64,000 bases of DNA, from assembly GCA_034178815.1 (NCBI GenBank), contig JAXFQS010000084.1, positions 1-64,000 of the forward strand, written 5' to 3'. Below the pieces are notes generated by a model. That model was not told the origin of the DNA and made no database searches. It was given only the letters and a program-made list of their open reading frames with translations. The DNA comes from JAXFQS01 sp034178815 (lineage in GTDB: Bacteria > Verrucomicrobiota > Kiritimatiellia > RFP12 > DVOR01). Made by a program: the position numbers and the translations under genes. Each line of letters opens with the position of its first letter. Positions within the stretch are counted from its first letter, which is position 1. Positions 8,998-18,831 of the stretch are shown in pieces.

Positions 8998-10575
8998 ATG
9001 CAGCTCCGCTTCCCGACCGACACGCGCTGGCGTCTACTCCCGCTGGCCCTGATCGTTATCGCCTATGCCTTCTGGCCGGCAATTTCTTTCACACTGTGGG
9101 TTTTCGGAGATACTTCCGAGGACATGGCCTACGGCTGGGTGATTCCCTTGATTGTCGGGGCCATCGTCTGGAAGCGCCGAGATGCGCTCCGTTGTGCGGC
9201 GGAGAGCCCCAGCCTAGTGGGTACGCTTTCGTGGCTGATTGGGCTTCTGTTCTTCTGGATTGGCAGCCGCGGGAACCAGCAACGCTTTCTGCAGTTGGCA
9301 CTGGTGTGGATGGTTTGGGCGATACCGTATGCTTTCTGGGGATGGAGGGTGGCGAAGCTGATGATTTACCCGGCGTGCTACTCGCTTTTGATTATTCCTC
9401 TAAGTTTTCTGGACGCCATCACCTTTCCGCTCCGTCTGGCGTCTTCTTGGGTATCCGTGGCTCTGCTCAATGGTTTCGGCATCGAGGCGAGACGGATAGG
9501 AACGGCGCTGATTGGAGCGAACTTCCAACTGGATGTGGCGGATCCTTGTAGCGGGATTCGTTCGCTTGTCGTGCTGTTGGCATTGACTGCTGGCTATGCG
9601 GGGATTCACCGCCACTTCCGGTGGTGGACGAAAGCTCTGCTGGTGGCATCTGCATTGCCGCTGGCCTTTCTGGGAAATATCATCCGGTTGACGACGACGG
9701 CAGTGGCGTGTGCCTGTTTCGGGCAAGAAATCGGGATGTACTATCACGACCAGGCGGGGTATCTGACCTTCCCGTTGGTGATGCTGATTGTCCTTGTGTT
9801 GGTCGACTACTTCTCGAATCGGCAGCCGGCTCCGCCGCTTCAACGGGAGACTCCGATTCCTTCCGCGGGGTGGATTTCGCTACTGCCAATCGGCGCCATG
9901 ATGGGCATCTTCGTGACTGGCTCCTGGCTTATCCAAAGGCAGCCGCCGCCCGACTATGAGCCCGATTCCTACATTGCCCAGGCGCTTCCGGATGTGCCTG
10001 GTTTCACCTCCTCGTTCGACTTGCATTGCCAGAATCCGGACTGTCTCTTGTCGACCTCCAGCGACAAGAAAGCGTGCCCTCTCTGCGGCGGGAAACTGGA
10101 GCGTGTGCCGCTTGCCGAACTGACGATTCTGCCGTCGGACACGCGTTTCCTGAAGCGCAACTACACGGGGGCGGACGGGGTTCCTCTTCGGGTCAGCGTT
10201 TTAGTCTCCGGGCGCTCGCGGATGAGCATCCACCGTCCGGAGATGTGCCTTCCCGGGCAGGGCTACACGATTTCGGACAGCTATGTGGTGGAGATACCTC
10301 TGGCCGACGGTTCAACGGTCAAGGCCAACTGTGTCACGGCCGCGAGGCTGGGCGAACCTCCGGTTGGACTGCTCTATTGGTTTGAGAATCCGCACGGTAG
10401 CGCCTACTCGCACTATGAGCGAATTTTCTCGGATATTTGGGCGCGGACGGTGCACAACCGGATGATTCGATGGAGCGCGATTCTGATTATGCGCGAACGC
10501 CCCTACGATGAGGCGGCGCTGGAGCAGACGGCGCAGTTTCTGAGCCTGTGGCGGCCTCGGGTGGTGCGCCGCTGA
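8998..10575 (+). CDS. exosortase with C-terminal EpsI domain
   Basis: This 525-residue multi-pass protein carries the exosortase triad: Cys184 in DPCSGIRSL, Arg230 in GNIIRLT and His250 in YHDQAGYL. Exosortases process PEP-CTERM-type sorting tails at the inner membrane. About eight hydrophobic segments precede residue 300; an EpsI (DUF3485) domain follows (about 365-510). Between them is an unexpected four-Cys cluster, C344-x4-C349-x10-C360-x2-C363, resembling a zinc ribbon. GAAGG 8 bases upstream supports ATG 8998 over TTG 8983. No protein in this window ends in a recognisable PEP-CTERM tail. It overlaps the next gene as TGATG. Confidence 0.92.
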   Translation: MQLRFPTDTRWRLLPLALIVIAYAFWPAISFTLWVFGDTSEDMAYGWVIPLIVGAIVWKRRDALRCAAESPSLVGTLSWLIGLLFFWIGSRGNQQRFLQLALVWMVWAIPYAFWGWRVAKLMIYPACYSLLIIPLSFLDAITFPLRLASSWVSVALLNGFGIEARRIGTALIGANFQLDVADPCSGIRSLVVLLALTAGYAGIHRHFRWWTKALLVASALPLAFLGNIIRLTTTAVACACFGQEIGMYYHDQAGYLTFPLVMLIVLVLVDYFSNRQPAPPLQRETPIPSAGWISLLPIGAMMGIFVTGSWLIQRQPPPDYEPDSYIAQALPDVPGFTSSFDLHCQNPDCLLSTSSDKKACPLCGGKLERVPLAELTILPSDTRFLKRNYTGADGVPLRVSVLVSGRSRMSIHRPEMCLPGQGYTISDSYVVEIPLADGSTVKANCVTAARLGEPPVGLLYWFENPHGSAYSHYERIFSDIWARTVHNRMIRWSAILIMRERPYDEAALEQTAQFLSLWRPRVVRR

Positions 10576-11696
10576 TGAACCTTTTCTCGCATCTCTCCGA
10601 AGAGGAGGACAGGGAGTTCCTGTCGCGGCAGATTCTCACCTGCATCGGAAACAAGCGAGCACTTTTGGGGCCGATTGCCGATGCGATAGGGGTTGTGAGG
10701 AAGGCGCTCGGTGGGGGAAAAATGCGTTGCTTCGACCTCTTTTCAGGGAGCGGAATCGTCTCGCGCCTGTTCAAGCAATTCGCCTCGCTCGTGGTCGCCT
10801 GCGATCAGGAACGCTACGCCTCGGTGGTCTCCAGGTGCTACCTTTCCAACCGCCGTGTACTGGCGGAAAAGGAGTTCGCCAACTGCTTCGAAGAGTGGAA
10901 GAACTGGGTCGAGAAGAACCTCGAACCGGGCTTTCTCACGCGCCTCTATGCGCCCGCGAACGATGCCGACATCCAGCCGGGCGAGCGGGCCTTCTACACC
11001 CGGGCGAATGCCGAAATCCTGGATACCGCCCGCCGCGCACTCGACCGCATCGTTCCCCCGCGCTATGCCGACTTGCTGCTGGGGCCGCTCCTTTCCGAAG
11101 CCTCGATCCACGCCAACACTTCCGGCGTGTTCAAGGGCTTCTACAAGAATCGCAAAGGCACCGGAGCGTTCGGCGGCGAAGGTCGAAACGCGCTCACGCG
11201 CATCTGCGGAAAGGTCGTTCTGCAACACCCCGTCCTCTCCCGTTTCGACTGCGACAGCCTCGTCCTAGAAGGCGACGCCAACGCACTCGCCGCGACAGCC
11301 CCGGAGGTCGATCTGGCCTATGTCGACCCGCCCTACAATCAACACCCCTACGGGTCGAACTACTTTATGCTGAACCTGTTGGCTGACTACCGGGAGCCGG
11401 ATGCCGTCAGCCCGGTCAGCGGCATTCCGCGCAACTGGAACCGGTCGGTCTACAACAGCCGAAAGGAGGCCGCACCGGCCTTCTTCAGCCTGCTGGAAAC
11501 CATCCGCGCCAAGTACCTGCTCGTCTCCTACAACTCCGAAGGATTCATTCCGCACGCCGAACTGGAAGCCTGCCTGGCGCGGCTCGGGCAAGTCACCTCG
11601 ACCGCCATCTCCTACAACACCTTCCGGGGAAGCCGAAACCTCCGCGCGCGCGCACCGCGCGTCATCGAGTACCTCTTCCTCGTCAAGCGCGCCTGA
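10575..11696 (+). CDS. N6-adenine DNA methyltransferase, D12 class, orphan
   Basis: This 373-residue protein has the layout of a D12 (alpha) class adenine methyltransferase. The first SAM-binding segment is LTCIGNKRALL, followed by motif I DLFSGSGIVS and the catalytic YVDPPYN with DPPY at 251-254. The region between (about 110-230) would contain target recognition. No restriction endonuclease gene is adjacent. The start overlaps the exosortase stop, an odd partner for a methyltransferase. The target sequence cannot be read from the protein. Confidence 0.9.
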   Translation: MNLFSHLSEEEDREFLSRQILTCIGNKRALLGPIADAIGVVRKALGGGKMRCFDLFSGSGIVSRLFKQFASLVVACDQERYASVVSRCYLSNRRVLAEKEFANCFEEWKNWVEKNLEPGFLTRLYAPANDADIQPGERAFYTRANAEILDTARRALDRIVPPRYADLLLGPLLSEASIHANTSGVFKGFYKNRKGTGAFGGEGRNALTRICGKVVLQHPVLSRFDCDSLVLEGDANALAATAPEVDLAYVDPPYNQHPYGSNYFMLNLLADYREPDAVSPVSGIPRNWNRSVYNSRKEAAPAFFSLLETIRAKYLLVSYNSEGFIPHAELEACLARLGQVTSTAISYNTFRGSRNLRARAPRVIEYLFLVKRA

Positions 11697-11828
11697 CGGC
11701 GACTAGGCAGGAGTCGCCTGCGTTGATACCAACCTTTCGGGCGAAACGATAGCCACCACACATGCCCCAAGGTGCCTATCCGACCGTGTGAAAGGTTCCC
11801 ACCTATCCCCCTCCCCTAAAACAGAAAC
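11697..11828 (+). repeat. dispersed intergenic elements between convergent genes
   Basis: The gap holds GATACCAACCTTTCGGG (11726-11742), AAGGTGCCTATCCGA (11769-11783) and AAAGGTTCCCACCTATCC (11791-11808). The stretch starting at 11769 aligns over about 40 bases with the one starting at 20695 and less closely with 33691. The host genes run toward each other, so this is not a promoter region. Confidence 0.7.
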
Positions 11829-11853
11829 GGGAGGTTGCGATAGGCAACCTCCC
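11829..11853 (-). terminator. hairpin terminator for the DUF2723 gene
   Basis: GGGAGGTTGC (11829-11838) pairs perfectly with GCAACCTCCC (11844-11853) around a 5-base loop. On the minus strand it is followed by a T-rich stretch ending in TTTT. The stem contains AGGTTGC, the core word of the dispersed repeats. Confidence 0.7.
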
Positions 11854-11879
11854 TCAGAGGGACACAGCCTGTCGAACGG

Positions 11880-14800
11880 CTAGAAGTGGCGCGGCCCCAG
11901 CGCCGGGCCAAGCGAACGCTCCTGCTGAAGCAGTTTCAACGCCTCGGGGATACGCTGCCTCAGTTGCGACACCTGGCTCAACCGCTTCAGCGCCGTCTCG
12001 CCGCCAACCTTGAGCGCCTGAAGCAACGCCTGGTGCCCATACTGCACCTGCCCTACTTCGTAGTAGAGAATTGCCAAGTTCCCCCACATCATCCAGTCAT
12101 TCGGACAGAGTTTCAGATAGCGGGAATAGATGCTCATCACGGGCTTGTACGCCTGCGCCTGAAGCGCCGCTTGGAGCAGCGTCTGCAATTGTTCAGGCGA
12201 GAGATTGGGATACTTCAACGCCCGATCGATAGCCGTTGCCGCCGCCTCCAAGCGGCGCATTGTCGCCAGCACACGGGCAATCGTGCAAAGATCGGCAGGC
12301 GCCAAATTGGGAATCTTGAGCAGTTGCTCGTAGGCCTGCCCCGCGTGAAGCCCATCGCCCAAGTCATAATAGGCGGAAGCCAGCGTGGCGAGTTCCTTCG
12401 GAGAAATGGTTCCATTGCCCATTTTCGGCGCCAACGCAGCAACAGTCTGGCGCGCCTTGAGCACCCCTTCGAGGTTCGCGCAAAGACCAAGCGAACGCGT
12501 ATTCTTCGGATCTCTGGCGTTGAACTCGCGCAGCACGCGAAGCGCTTCCTCCAGCCGGTTTTGGGGAATCAGCACCTCTTGAACCAGGCGGAAGTTGGCC
12601 TCCGGGCTGACCGGGTAGAGCGCACGCCCCTGCTCGAAAGCAATCTCGCTCTCGCGCCTCATGCCGCGATTGGCATAGAGCCCCGCCAACGCGCAACGCA
12701 ACTTCGAGAAAGATTTCTGCGCGACCAAATCGCGACGGAATTTGCGGTCACGGGTCAACCGCCGCAGGTACCAGTCCCAGAAATCCAAGTCGGCATTCGC
12801 CGTCCTTCTGTCCAGCGGAGTCTCCTTCGCGTTGATCTTCATAATCAGGCCGTGCGGCGAGAGGTAAGGATACATCCACGGAATGACATAACTCTCTTCG
12901 AGATAGAAGTCGTGGCGAGCGATATTCTTCTCCCACATCATACGGCAAAGGATGCCGTTGATTTCCATGACCCCGAGTGCTCCTGAGACTTGAACGCGGC
13001 CGTTTTCCACCCGCAAATCGGCGTTGGCGGCGCGCTTGCCCTGATTGACCTCTTCGACATAGATTTGGAACGCCTTTGCCGAATCATCCGCCGAAGGGAT
13101 CCACATCTGATTGCCGTAAAGATCGCGTTCGACCGACATATAGGTGCCATCGGCGAGGGCATTCTGCGTGATGAGAAAGACATCCGGCCGCACATTCGCC
13201 GCATAGATCATATAGGTCGGCACGAAACGCCCTGGATCGGTTCCGCCGAAGAAGACGGCATTCGTGGTCATTGCCGGAGGATAGAGCGGATTGGGCAGAG
13301 GTTCTTCGTCGGGGGCGAGTTCTTCACGAATCGCGTCCGCCCCGCGCAACTGGTAATTGCCGAACTGCCAACCATAGTCGTGCCCATTCTGCTCGGCGGC
13401 ACTGGCCTTGAAAACCAGATGGTCGTTCATAAAGTTCTCCCATACCGGCACGAGCGGCACCATCAGGGCAAGCACCGTAGCCCCAAGGCACGCCGGACGG
13501 AAGCAACTCGGCAGGTACTTGGCGCACACCTCCGCGCCAACGAAGAGCGCCAGAATCAACCCGTAGCCAATCCAGAGGGAATAGAGACCGTGGGAGGAGA
13601 TGAACTTCACCTTCTGGATGAAGTAGTCCTGCAAATCGCCCGTGGGGTTGGCCAAAGCGATGAGCATGACCGACATCACCAGAAAGGCCAACATCGTGCC
13701 GATGAGCCATTGGCGGCTAAGCGGCGAAAACTCCTGGTGAAGCACGCAGTCGGCATCCGTCTTGCTGCCAGATGGGAGGAAGTTCCAAGCAAGCAAAAGC
13801 GCGCCGAATGTCAATCCAAATCCGAGGAAGATTGAGACAACACTGATGAGAACGGGCAAATGAGTGTGCCATATTGGAGTGTGCCACATTGTCGGCAGGA
13901 CAGCCAACAAGATACGCGAAACCAACGCCCCGATTCCCAGCACGATTCCGACAATCGCCAAGCCGCGCGTGATACCCTCGGCGGTCATTCTGTCACGCCA
14001 GGAATCGCGGGCTATCGAGACCACTTGCGACAGCCCAATGGTCACGAATCCAACGGCGCTGAGCAACACCATCCCGCCCATCAGATACTTGTCGATACGC
14101 CAAAGCGGCTCGGTCTGGAAGAGTTCTGCTATGAAAACCACCAGGGCGCAGAACAGGAAGAGCACAACGGCGGGCAGCAGCATCCGGATTCGGCGATTGC
14201 GCCAGATGAAGTTCCAGGCGGAGAATGGCAGAATCGCCAACGGCGCGACCAGCAGGGTGAATTGGACGCGCACATCGGTGAAGTAGTCGCCCAGTTGCTG
14301 GAGAAAGCGTTCAGTGAAGATGCTCTGGGCCGAAATCTGCTCGTACTGCCCGCGCGTAATGGCGTGCTTGAAGCCTTCCCAAGTCCGCGGATAGCCCCAG
14401 TTCATCGGGGGATTGCGCAGGTCGGAGACGATTGGCATGTAGGCGTAGAAACTCACGCCCAATTCGCAGAAGAAGATGGTCGCGGCGACCGTTCTTCCGT
14501 TGGGCAGACAAATCAAAGCCAGCCCGAGCAGGAGGAAGTTCCACAACACCGGCCACCAGAACCACCAGGTGCTGGGGTGGGACAGTCCTAGGAGCGCACC
14601 TTTGCGCAACAGCAGGTAGACCGTCAACTGCACAAACGCCACCGCCACCGCGAAGAAGGTGGCGCCTCGGGTCAGCGCGGATGTGACCGTCAGATAGACT
14701 AGTAGCGCCACGACCACAACACCGACCGAGAGCCAATCCTGTATAGGACCGCGGAACCCTGTCGGTATGGATTGGGTAGGGAGCATTCCTATGACCACCA

Positions 14801-16016
14801 GCAAAACCAACGCAACTACGCCAAGGGCGACAACAATGGGAACCAGGTCGGAGAAGCGTCTGCCCTGGTTGGAGAGCAATCCGCCGATGGCCGACAACCC
14901 GATTGCGACCAGAACGAGGAGTCCAATCCAGCAATAGGTCGCCGGCGCAATCAAAGGTGCCCAGTCGAGATGGGCGTCCACGACCGGAGCCGTGGTCGAG
15001 AACCTAGCGGCAAGGGCGACAAGCACCGCGCCGACGATTAGAGGAGCCGCGAGGAGCAACATCTGCCAGTCAAGCGGCCTCTTGGCAAAAGTATTGAGGC
15101 GCGAATCCGGGCGCGAAACGGCAACCTTGGTCAGAAGCGTCAACGGCACGACAAGGCAGAGGCAGGCAACGCCCGAAACCAGCAGCCCGGCGTGCGGATA
15201 GGCGAAACGCGCCCCTGGTTCAACGAGTGGACGCAGGATGCAAGGGGTCGAACTGGTGGCTCCGGGGAATGCCGTAGGCAGGGCGCCGAGCTGCAACATC
15301 CAGGCCGTCAGAAGGATGGGAATCGCCACCAGAACAAAGTCCCGGAAAAGGCTGGCGTTGCGCATGAAGATGATGAAGGCGAGCGGCACCGCCGCCAGCA
15401 GGAGCACCTGGTAGTTGGTCAGTCCGAGACCAAAAACAAAGGCCAACAGCCAGAGCGTTTTGTCGCGCGGGGCTTTCATCCACTGGTAGGTCAAGAGAAA
15501 CACCCACATCAGGAAAAGCGCACCAAGAGAGTAGACCTCGACAATCGTCGACTGAGACCACATCACCGGAGAGAAGGCAAAGGCCAGTGCGCCGCCAACT
15601 CCGCCGGCCCAACTGAACAGCGTGTCAAAAGCGGAAGACTTCTCCTCCTCCCGTCCGTTCCCACCGCGCAAATCGCTGAGCATGTCAGAGCCGGATCGCG
15701 TGATGAGCATCGCCGTGATGCCAGCCGCCAAAGCGCCCGCAACCGCCGAAGCCAGCGACACGGCGTAGGCCGGCGTAGGCTGGCCTCGGAAAGTAACCCA
15801 GTCGAACAGACGGCAGAAACCCCAACAGATCATCGTCCAGATGGGATAGCCGGGCGGATGGGGAACGCCGAGTGCGTTGGCGGCGGTAGCCAACTCGCCC
15901 GAATCTTCCAACCCGACAGAGGGCCCCAAGGTGAAGAAGTAGACGAGGAACGCCACGAGTGTGCCGGTCCAGAACGAAGCCCAATCGACGCGGCGGAAGA
16001 AGGAAGTGTTTTGCAT
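11880..16016 (-). CDS. DUF2723 membrane glycosyltransferase-like protein with TPR tail
   Basis: This 1378-residue protein starts with the DUF2723 signature: a first membrane segment, then GLEDSGELATAANALGVPHP, the acidic loop of GT-C-fold enzymes that use lipid-linked sugars. At least a dozen hydrophobic segments follow up to about residue 900. The last 400 residues are soluble tetratricopeptide-type helices (for example MWGNLAILYYEVGQVQYGHQ). DUF2723 proteins are related to eukaryotic TMEM260 O-mannosyltransferases, so protein glycosylation is a reasonable but unproven role. It lies 21 bases after topA. Confidence 0.85.
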   Translation of the reverse strand: MQNTSFFRRVDWASFWTGTLVAFLVYFFTLGPSVGLEDSGELATAANALGVPHPPGYPIWTMICWGFCRLFDWVTFRGQPTPAYAVSLASAVAGALAAGITAMLITRSGSDMLSDLRGGNGREEEKSSAFDTLFSWAGGVGGALAFAFSPVMWSQSTIVEVYSLGALFLMWVFLLTYQWMKAPRDKTLWLLAFVFGLGLTNYQVLLLAAVPLAFIIFMRNASLFRDFVLVAIPILLTAWMLQLGALPTAFPGATSSTPCILRPLVEPGARFAYPHAGLLVSGVACLCLVVPLTLLTKVAVSRPDSRLNTFAKRPLDWQMLLLAAPLIVGAVLVALAARFSTTAPVVDAHLDWAPLIAPATYCWIGLLVLVAIGLSAIGGLLSNQGRRFSDLVPIVVALGVVALVLLVVIGMLPTQSIPTGFRGPIQDWLSVGVVVVALLVYLTVTSALTRGATFFAVAVAFVQLTVYLLLRKGALLGLSHPSTWWFWWPVLWNFLLLGLALICLPNGRTVAATIFFCELGVSFYAYMPIVSDLRNPPMNWGYPRTWEGFKHAITRGQYEQISAQSIFTERFLQQLGDYFTDVRVQFTLLVAPLAILPFSAWNFIWRNRRIRMLLPAVVLFLFCALVVFIAELFQTEPLWRIDKYLMGGMVLLSAVGFVTIGLSQVVSIARDSWRDRMTAEGITRGLAIVGIVLGIGALVSRILLAVLPTMWHTPIWHTHLPVLISVVSIFLGFGLTFGALLLAWNFLPSGSKTDADCVLHQEFSPLSRQWLIGTMLAFLVMSVMLIALANPTGDLQDYFIQKVKFISSHGLYSLWIGYGLILALFVGAEVCAKYLPSCFRPACLGATVLALMVPLVPVWENFMNDHLVFKASAAEQNGHDYGWQFGNYQLRGADAIREELAPDEEPLPNPLYPPAMTTNAVFFGGTDPGRFVPTYMIYAANVRPDVFLITQNALADGTYMSVERDLYGNQMWIPSADDSAKAFQIYVEEVNQGKRAANADLRVENGRVQVSGALGVMEINGILCRMMWEKNIARHDFYLEESYVIPWMYPYLSPHGLIMKINAKETPLDRRTANADLDFWDWYLRRLTRDRKFRRDLVAQKSFSKLRCALAGLYANRGMRRESEIAFEQGRALYPVSPEANFRLVQEVLIPQNRLEEALRVLREFNARDPKNTRSLGLCANLEGVLKARQTVAALAPKMGNGTISPKELATLASAYYDLGDGLHAGQAYEQLLKIPNLAPADLCTIARVLATMRRLEAAATAIDRALKYPNLSPEQLQTLLQAALQAQAYKPVMSIYSRYLKLCPNDWMMWGNLAILYYEVGQVQYGHQALLQALKVGGETALKRLSQVSQLRQRIPEALKLLQQERSLGPALGPRHF

Positions 16017-16037
16017 AACGGTTGCGCCTTGGAAAGG

Positions 16038-18575
16038 TTAGGCTTTAGCAGGCGGAGGATTCAGGCCATATTGGGCGGCCAACTGGTCGAAGTCGGCAAT
16101 CTGCTCGCGATACTTGACCACCAGACGCTTGAGTACCTGCACCTGCTTAGGCGAGAGGTAGGCCTTCTGCGCGTACTGGCGAGAGAGGCTGGAGAAGAAC
16201 GACTTGTCGTCATAAGTCATACGCCCTCGTTTGAACGGCTCGGCCCACTCTTTGACCGAGTCGAGGGCGCGAATAATATCTTGAAGCCCCGCTTGGGCAG
16301 GATCCTCCTTGGGCGGCTCATCTGGAACATCGAGCCCCAATTCGCGCAACCGGGCCGAACCATTATCCAACTTCCGAACACTACGAAGCAGCATCCGGTC
16401 AAGAGCCCGCGCCTGGGCCGGTGAGAGCGCACGGCCGCCCGCGACCTGAGCCTTGATAGAGTCGACAAAGCGGCGCGTCTCGTCAGGCAACTGGAGTTCG
16501 GCCAGCAAAGCAAAGCGAGCCTCGGCTGCGCTCGTGTCGGGAGCATCGGAAGATTGGGGCTCCTCCGCCTGGTAGCCAAGACCGGCAAGCACGGACTCCG
16601 CCGTCGGCAACTGCTCCCTGTACCTCTGCGCCAGCCGGATAAGCGACGCAAGTTGACGGTCGCTAATGCGATCAGGTGTCTCAGCGAACTGGCGGGAGAT
16701 GGATTCGACGAACTTGTGGTCGTCCAGCGTGCGGCGACCGTATTTGACCGGCTCGTGCCACTCCTTGACCCCGGAGAGCAGTTCGAGCAACACCTGGACG
16801 CGCTTGGGGTCGGCAGCCGGATCTTGTGTGTGCGCCATCCAGTCGCTGAAGTCGGAATAGAACTTGGCCATCATTTCGGTCCAAGGCACGGTGCCGTGTT
16901 CGACATGGTCGAGTTTGGACTCCATATCGGCGGTGAAGTCGACATTGACGAGGTTGCCGAGTTTGGCGACCAGCAGGTCGTTGACCTGAAACCCGAAGTC
17001 TGTCGGGGCGATTTGACGCTTGTTCCGGGAGATGTACTTGCGGGCGTCGAGGGTCTCAATGATGGCGGCGTAGGTGGACGGACGACCGACTCCGTTGCTC
17101 TCAAGGGCTTTGATGAGTGAGGCTTCGCTGAAACGCTTCGGGGGCTTGGTCTCTTTCCGGGTTGTGAGCCATTCGAGAGGCTGGAGACGATCGCCCACAA
17201 CCAGTTCGGGGAGCGTATCGGGTTCTTCGTCCTCGTCGTCATCGTCCTCGGCAATATCACTCTGGGGCTTGCGGGCCTTCTTGGGATCGGCCTTGAGGAC
17301 ACGCTGGAAGCCGGGGAAGAGCACCTCGGTGGCGGAAGCGCTGAAGAGGTAGGAATGCGCTTGCTCCGGAGGCGGAGTCGAAAGGATTTCAACGGTATGT
17401 TGCCTCAGTTTCTGGGGGGCCATTTGGCTGGCGACGAAACGCCGCCAAATCAGGTCGTAAAGCTTGAAGGCAGGTGGGTCGAGCAAAGGGCGAACCTTTT
17501 CCGGCGTCAGGTTGACATCGGTGGGACGAATAGCCTCGTGCGCCTCCTGGGCATTGGTTCGGCTGGAGAAGAAGTTGGGCTTGGCCGGATAGTAGTCGGT
17601 GCCATAATGCTCCAAGATGAAGGTCTTAGCCGCCGTGCGCGCCTCCTGGGAGAGGTTGACGGAGTCCGTTCGCATATAGGTAATCAATCCGACCGGCGCT
17701 CCGTTGATTTCGACGCCTTCGTAAAGGTGCTGCGCCAGCGACATCGTGCGCGAGGGGGAAAAGCCGCAGAAGCTCGATGCCGCCTGCTGGAGGGTGGAGG
17801 TGATAAAGGGCGGCACGGCTCGGCGGAGAATGTCCTTGGTCTGCAAATCCTTGACGACCAGTGCGCGGCCTTCCAGTTGCGAAAGATGCGCCTGGGCGGC
17901 TGTTTCATCGGAAATCGTGACCTTGGCCTGTCCATCGATACGGGCCAGTCGCGCGGTGAAACTCTCATTGCCCTTGGCGACCTTCACGCCCATAACCCAG
18001 TAGGCTTCAGGCTTGAACTGGAGGATTTCGCGTTCGCGCTCGCAGACGAGCCTCAGGGCAACGGACTGGACACGGCCGGCGGAGGCTCCCCGGCGCACCT
18101 TTCTCCAAAGCATAGGGCTGACTTGGTAGCCGACAATGCGGTCTAGCACGCGGCGAGCCTGCTGGGCATTGACGCGGTCGATATCGATTTCGCCAGGATG
18201 GGCGAAGGCATTGCGGACGGCGTGCTCGGTGATTTCGTTGTATTGAACGCGCTTGAACTCGGCCTTGGGGGCGGCCTTTTGAAGCACTTCGCGCAGATGC
18301 CAGGCTATGGCCTCCCCTTCGCGGTCAGGGTCGGGGGCAAGGTAAATAGTGGGGCATTCCTTGGCGGCCTTGCGCAGTTCCTCAACTAACTTCTTCTTGT
18401 TCTTGGCGATGACATATTCGGGTTTGAAGCCGTGCTCGATGTCCACGCCCAGCATCCGCTCTGGCAAATCGCGGATGTGCCCGACAGACGATTTGACGAG
18501 GTAGTCGGGGCCGAGAATCTTGCCGATGGTTTTGGCCTTGGCGGGAGATTCGACGATAACAAGTTGCTTAGCCAT
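16038..18575 (-). CDS. topA: DNA topoisomerase I with a repeat-type C-terminus
   Basis: This type IA topoisomerase relaxes negative supercoils. The TOPRIM start is MAKQLVIVESPAKAKTIGKI, with DPDREGEAIAWH and the catalytic Tyr300 in LITYMRTDSV. The protein has 845 residues; a longer in-frame start would add 29 unlikely residues. The usual C-terminal Cys4 zinc ribbons are absent. Instead residues from about 585 carry three repeats of about 75 residues, the first and third sharing VKEW.EP.K.GR.T.DD and SRQ...LS..Q...L.....YREQ. An acidic insert (DDDDEDEEPD) lies near residue 440. Confidence 0.95.
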   Translation of the reverse strand: MAKQLVIVESPAKAKTIGKILGPDYLVKSSVGHIRDLPERMLGVDIEHGFKPEYVIAKNKKKLVEELRKAAKECPTIYLAPDPDREGEAIAWHLREVLQKAAPKAEFKRVQYNEITEHAVRNAFAHPGEIDIDRVNAQQARRVLDRIVGYQVSPMLWRKVRRGASAGRVQSVALRLVCEREREILQFKPEAYWVMGVKVAKGNESFTARLARIDGQAKVTISDETAAQAHLSQLEGRALVVKDLQTKDILRRAVPPFITSTLQQAASSFCGFSPSRTMSLAQHLYEGVEINGAPVGLITYMRTDSVNLSQEARTAAKTFILEHYGTDYYPAKPNFFSSRTNAQEAHEAIRPTDVNLTPEKVRPLLDPPAFKLYDLIWRRFVASQMAPQKLRQHTVEILSTPPPEQAHSYLFSASATEVLFPGFQRVLKADPKKARKPQSDIAEDDDDEDEEPDTLPELVVGDRLQPLEWLTTRKETKPPKRFSEASLIKALESNGVGRPSTYAAIIETLDARKYISRNKRQIAPTDFGFQVNDLLVAKLGNLVNVDFTADMESKLDHVEHGTVPWTEMMAKFYSDFSDWMAHTQDPAADPKRVQVLLELLSGVKEWHEPVKYGRRTLDDHKFVESISRQFAETPDRISDRQLASLIRLAQRYREQLPTAESVLAGLGYQAEEPQSSDAPDTSAAEARFALLAELQLPDETRRFVDSIKAQVAGGRALSPAQARALDRMLLRSVRKLDNGSARLRELGLDVPDEPPKEDPAQAGLQDIIRALDSVKEWAEPFKRGRMTYDDKSFFSSLSRQYAQKAYLSPKQVQVLKRLVVKYREQIADFDQLAAQYGLNPPPAKA

Positions 18576-18652
18576 AAGTCGTTCCGTGAGAAAATGGGTT
18601 GTCCGACCGGGAAGGGAGGCATCGCACCGGCTCGGACGGATTACGAGCGGAA

Positions 18653-18681
18653 GTAATAGCATATTTTCCCGCCGAATGCAA
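18653..18681 (-). promoter_or_regulatory. promoter for topA
   Basis: On the minus strand: TTGCAT (18681-18676), 17 bases, TATTAC (18658-18653). Transcription would start near 18646, about 70 bases before the topA ATG. The -35 box is identical to that of the small RNA at 60.4 kb. Confidence 0.65.
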
Positions 18682-18802
18682 GCCCCATATATAATGTGTC
18701 GGGGGCGTGTCCCCGCTTGGCGGCAGAATGTTTCCTTTTTTGCTTTCTTCGGCAGTTTGGCCCCGACAAAAGCGCGGTACGGACGGTGGGGCGCAAGAAA
18801 TG

Positions 18803-18831
18803 TTGAACTTGGCTCTGCGTTGTGTTAGAAT
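18803..18831 (+). promoter_or_regulatory. promoter for the double esterase gene, possibly leaderless
   Basis: TTGAAC (18803-18808), 17 bases, TAGAAT (18826-18831). The ATG begins 7 bases after the -10 box, exactly where transcription should start. A GGAGG at 18833-18837 lies between, so a start slightly upstream cannot be excluded. Confidence 0.55.

Noticed and set aside
15192..16424. 410-codon plus-strand frame opposite the DUF2723 gene and topA end
   Set aside because: Spans two real minus-strand genes and the gap between them, Arg/Gln/Glu-rich, no recognisable domain.
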